Shown here one piece after another: positions 5,662 to 8,098 of a stretch of 8,098 nt of DNA. Numbering within the stretch: position 1 is the first letter of the stretch; each line of letters opens with the position of its first letter. Under the pieces are notes generated by a model that searched no databases, was not told where the DNA came from, and saw only the letters and a program-made list of their open reading frames with translations. Position numbers and translations under genes: made by a program. The stretch spans positions 1 through 8,098 of the forward strand of contig JAKADW010000081.1 of assembly GCA_021820165.1 (NCBI GenBank), given 5' to 3'. This stretch comes from Bacillota bacterium (GTDB lineage: Bacteria; Bacillota_E; Sulfobacillia; Sulfobacillales; Sulfobacillaceae).

Positions 5662-7574
5662 AAGATCACCCGCAATAGAAGGCCCAATAAGGCCCCTAGT
5701 ACCACCGAGCCAAGAATATCGACGACGACCGGAGGGCTCCGAAGAGCCGGAGCGGATACCTTAGGTGGAGGATCGGGCTCATCGGCTAGCGGCGGTGCAT
5801 AGTCGGGGCGCTCGTGAGCGTATAGATCCTCCACAAGATAACCGTAGTGAGAGAGCACCACGGGCACTTTGATTTTTAAGGAGGGGGTGACCTCACCGTT
5901 TGCTTCCGTCAGTTCCCGGGGCAAAAAGCGCACCCGCTTTGGCCGCTCAAAGGCGGCCAGAGGAGCCGTCACCCGTTCAACTTCGCCCATGATAAGTGTG
6001 TACAAGTCGGGGTGGTTCAACAGATCGTCGTACGAGGCCATGGCGAGCTGACGCTCTTGAGCCCATTTCCCGACGTGATCAGGGTTCAGGTACAAGAGAG
6101 CCCCCACAAACTTTTTTCGATCACCGACCACCACGGCTTGCTCAATGTAGGGAGAAAGAACCAGATGGGTTTCCACTAACCCCGGGGCCACATTCTTTCC
6201 CGTCGAAAGCACCAAGAGAGATTTTTTACGGTCGGTGATGGTCAGGCGCCCATCGGCCGACATGACACCCACATCGCCGGTATGAAACCAGCCATCCTGA
6301 AGCGCCGCGGCGGTTTCCTCAGGCAGGTTCCAGTAGCCTTTCATGACGTTTGGACCGCGCGCAAGGATTTCGCCGTCATCGGCGATTTTAATCTCGACGT
6401 TGGATAATGGCTGGCCAACACTTCCATAGAGGGGACGGTCGGGCGGATTGACGGTGAGCACCGGGGACGTTTCCGTGAGGCCATAGCCTTCGATGATGGT
6501 GACCCCCATGGCATAGAAAAACTCGCCGATTTCACGGGCCAAGGGGGCACCTCCGGAGATGACATAACGGAGTCGGCCCCCGAGGGCGTCCCGTACTTTT
6601 TTAAAGACCAGCCGATCGGCGATTTGACGCTGACGGGCGAGCAGCCGAGGAATAGGACGTCCCTTTTCGGCTAGTTGATACACCCTGCGACCCCGATTGA
6701 CCGCCCATTGAAATACGCGTCGCTTCATGGCGGATTCTTGGGCGGTTTCCTCCGCCACCTTGGCATAGACTTTTTCGAACACGCGGGGGACGGCGACCAT
6801 AATCGTGGGGTGAGCTTCCAGAAGGTCAGAGGCTAAAGTATCCACCGATTCAGCATAGGCAATGGTAATGCCGCGCGAAAGCTCGAAAGCGTGCGCCATT
6901 CGTTCGAGAATGTGCGACAAGGGGAGGAACGAAAGGGCCACATCGCCGGGTCCCACGGCAATGTCGGGATACTCTTGAACCAACGCTTCGAATCCGCTGA
7001 CATTGGCCAAAATGTTTCCGTGAGTCAGCATGACCCCTTTCGGGCGACCGGTGGTGCCCGACGTATAGACAATGGTGGCTAAGGCATCCGACGGTAGCGG
7101 AACGAAATCCTGGTCGGTCGGGAACTCTTCTGTGAGCCCCGTTTCTTTTAACCAAAGCCAGCTTCGGCACTTTCGGGGCCGACCCTCGAAGGCAATGGTG
7201 GTGAGCCCGTCCGGAATCTTCACGGCTTGCGCGCCATCCTCGACGATGGCCACTTGGCATCCCGAATCTTCGAGGATGTACCCGACCTGATCGGACGGCA
7301 GGGAGGGGTAGATTGGCACGGTGATAGCCCCTAAATTCATAACCGCGTAATCGGCAATCACCCACTCGGCGCGGGTGCGGGATATGAGGGCCACCCGGTC
7401 TCCTCGGGCCACGCCCAACGCTTTGAGACCATCACTCACCGAACAGACCTCATCCCAAAGTTCACGGTAGGTGCGTTGTTGCCATTGACTGGCGACTTTA
7501 AACTGTTGGGCCGGAAGGTCTTGATAGGTTTGGGCGGCATACCGCAACAGCGAGGGCAAATTATCGAAAGACAT
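5658..7574 (-). CDS. Long-chain acyl-CoA synthetase (AMP-forming), with C-terminal membrane tail
   Basis: The enzyme (638 residues) activates a carboxylate, probably a long-chain fatty acid, with ATP to acyl-AMP and then acyl-CoA. ANL-family motifs occur in order: YTSGTTGRPKG (170-180) for ATP phosphates, GYGLTET (363-369), DGWFHTGD (427-434), the hinge region TDRKK (447-451), STGKNVAP (457-464), and a C-terminal lysine in SLKIK (565-569). The STGKNVAP form and length fit the FAA1/FadD15-type branch (COG1022) rather than short-chain synthetases. Beyond the usual end, residues 590-615 are a Pro/Asp-rich linker and 616-636 (VVVDILGSVVLGALLGLLLRV) form one hydrophobic helix ending only two residues from the C-terminus, a tail anchor. 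AGGAGG precedes ATG 7574 by five bases. It is the first gene of the operon and overlaps the next by four bases. Substrate chain length cannot be read from sequence. Confidence 0.95.
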   Translation of the reverse strand: MSFDNLPSLLRYAAQTYQDLPAQQFKVASQWQQRTYRELWDEVCSVSDGLKALGVARGDRVALISRTRAEWVIADYAVMNLGAITVPIYPSLPSDQVGYILEDSGCQVAIVEDGAQAVKIPDGLTTIAFEGRPRKCRSWLWLKETGLTEEFPTDQDFVPLPSDALATIVYTSGTTGRPKGVMLTHGNILANVSGFEALVQEYPDIAVGPGDVALSFLPLSHILERMAHAFELSRGITIAYAESVDTLASDLLEAHPTIMVAVPRVFEKVYAKVAEETAQESAMKRRVFQWAVNRGRRVYQLAEKGRPIPRLLARQRQIADRLVFKKVRDALGGRLRYVISGGAPLAREIGEFFYAMGVTIIEGYGLTETSPVLTVNPPDRPLYGSVGQPLSNVEIKIADDGEILARGPNVMKGYWNLPEETAAALQDGWFHTGDVGVMSADGRLTITDRKKSLLVLSTGKNVAPGLVETHLVLSPYIEQAVVVGDRKKFVGALLYLNPDHVGKWAQERQLAMASYDDLLNHPDLYTLIMGEVERVTAPLAAFERPKRVRFLPRELTEANGEVTPSLKIKVPVVLSHYGYLVEDLYAHERPDYAPPLADEPDPPPKVSAPALRSPPVVVDILGSVVLGALLGLLLRVIL

Positions 7575-7609
7575 TGTCGCCTCCTGACTATTCAGATAAC
7601 TAGACCGAT

Positions 7610-7627
7610 TCCTCTCTTACTAGAGGA
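7610..7627. repeat. Small inverted repeat in the leader of the acyl-CoA synthetase gene
   Basis: TCCTCT-CTTACT-AGAGGA is a perfect 6-bp inverted repeat with a six-base centre, 36 bases upstream of the synthetase ATG. It could be an operator half-site pair or a leader hairpin. I could not identify a convincing -35/-10 pair for the operon around it. Confidence 0.45.
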
Positions 7628-7635
7628 TTCGCCGA

Positions 7636-7686
7636 TCTCGAAAAAAATGAGGGGGTTGATTGCCTTCCGGAAAATTTTTTTCGAGA
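7636..7686. repeat. Perfect 13-bp inverted repeat in the divergent intergenic region
   Basis: The left arm TCTCGAAAAAAAT (7636-7648) is exactly complementary to the right arm ATTTTTTTCGAGA (7674-7686), separated by 25 bases. The spacer contains the palindrome TTCCGGAA (7665-7672). The repeat lies between two genes transcribed away from each other, so a terminator is not expected. An operator, or an AT-rich bent or cruciform element controlling both directions, is more likely. The binding protein is unknown. Confidence 0.7.
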
Positions 7687-7708
7687 AAATATTGTGCCGT
7701 GTCGCTGC

Positions 7709-7737
7709 TTGGGAAAATCTTGGTTTTCAGGTAGGAT
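7709..7737 (+). promoter_or_regulatory. Probable sigma-A-type promoter of darA
   Basis: TTGGGA (7709-7714) and TAGGAT (7732-7737) are separated by exactly 17 bases, each matching the consensus at four of six positions. Transcription would begin near 7744, downstream of the ATG at 7740 but upstream of the Shine-Dalgarno AAAGGGGG (7746-7753). This favours the TTG start at 7761. Confidence 0.5.
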
Positions 7738-7760
7738 AGATGGATAAAGGGGGTGCGGAT

Positions 7761-8081
7761 TTGAAACTCATTGTCGCCATCGTCCAGAATGCGGATAGCA
7801 ACAACTTGGCGGATACGCTTCGTCAGGAAAAGATCCGTCACACCCAGCTTAACACCATCGGCGGATTCTTAAGCCAAGGCAATTCCACCTTCGTGATCGG
7901 GGTCGAAGAGGGCCGACTCGACGAGACACTTGCCCTCATCCACTCCCATTGCCATGAACGAGAAGTTCTTCATCGCCCTGGCGCCGGCGCCTTGCACCCC
8001 GATGCTTATGTCAACCCGGTGCACGTACAGGTGGGAGGAGCCACGATCTTTGTCCTAGATGCGGAACAGATGCGGTTATAG
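7761..8081 (+). CDS. darA: Cyclic-di-AMP receptor, DarA/PstA family (DUF970)
   Basis: This 106-residue cytosolic protein resembles PII proteins and binds the second messenger c-di-AMP as a trimer in Bacillota; its downstream partner is generally unknown. Family hallmarks are MKLIVAIVQNADSNNL at the start, TIGGFLSQGNSTFVIGVE (32-49, the nucleotide-binding loop region) and VGGATIFVL (91-99). Length is close to B. subtilis DarA (about 109). I chose TTG 7761 because the family begins MKLIVA and AAAGGGGG lies seven bases upstream. An in-frame ATG at 7740 would add DKGGAD with no family match and lies before the predicted transcription start. It is transcribed divergently from the acyl-CoA synthetase operon, sharing the 13-bp inverted repeat region. 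The window ends 17 bases after its stop, so any terminator or partner gene (often tmk or holB nearby) is not visible. Confidence 0.93.
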   Translation: MKLIVAIVQNADSNNLADTLRQEKIRHTQLNTIGGFLSQGNSTFVIGVEEGRLDETLALIHSHCHEREVLHRPGAGALHPDAYVNPVHVQVGGATIFVLDAEQMRL

Positions 8082-8098
8082 GGCATCCTCGGGCCAAC

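Noticed and set aside
7740..7760. ATG 7740 as the darA start
   Set aside because: It adds six residues with no family match beyond the start codon and lies before the predicted transcription start; TTG 7761 with AAAGGGGG gives the canonical MKLIVA start. It remains possible.

Overview
The window looks like chromosomal DNA of a moderately GC-rich Bacillota. Strong AGGAGG-type ribosome binding sites, a cyclic-di-AMP receptor of the DarA/PstA family and a class A penicillin-binding protein (PBP) all point that way. The coding style suggests a Sulfobacillus/Symbiobacterium-like lineage, but that placement is an impression, not a measurement. There are no tRNA or rRNA genes, CRISPR arrays or insertion sequences.

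Layout, left to right: (1) 1-1161, minus strand: the N-terminal 387 codons of a class A PBP with an N-terminal zinc ribbon, running off the left edge. (2) 1354-2277, minus: a short-chain dehydrogenase/reductase (SDR). (3) 2446-7574, minus: a compact, apparently single operon read right to left. It starts with a long-chain acyl-CoA synthetase carrying an extra C-terminal membrane helix. Five consecutive small proteins follow, each with one N-terminal membrane anchor and a long helical, Gln/Ser/Asn/Leu-rich body. The last gene is a small SelW-like (Rdx) thioredoxin-fold protein. A clear Rho-independent terminator overlaps the end of that gene. (4) 7575-7760: a divergent intergenic region with a perfect 13-bp inverted repeat. 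(5) 7761-8081, plus: the DarA-like receptor.

The most notable observation is the last operon gene. Conventional ORF calling sees only a 62-codon fragment starting at a GTG. Reading upstream in the same frame through one UGA (2673-2675) restores the missing N-terminal strand and places the UGA as U in a C-T-A-U motif, exactly where SelW proteins have CxxU/CxxC. A hairpin with bacterial-SECIS-like geometry follows the UGA. The gene therefore looks like an overlooked selenoprotein. One unresolved problem is that no ATG/GTG/TTG lies in frame between the upstream stop and the UGA, so initiation would need ATT or ATA.

The operon as a whole is the best candidate for an undescribed system: a membrane-tethered acyl-CoA synthetase, five single-span coiled-coil proteins and a thiol/selenol redox protein made together. 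Its architecture resembles Mce lipid-uptake operons in outline (fadD plus a run of anchored helical proteins), but I see no MCE domain and no YrbE permease here. Its function is unknown.
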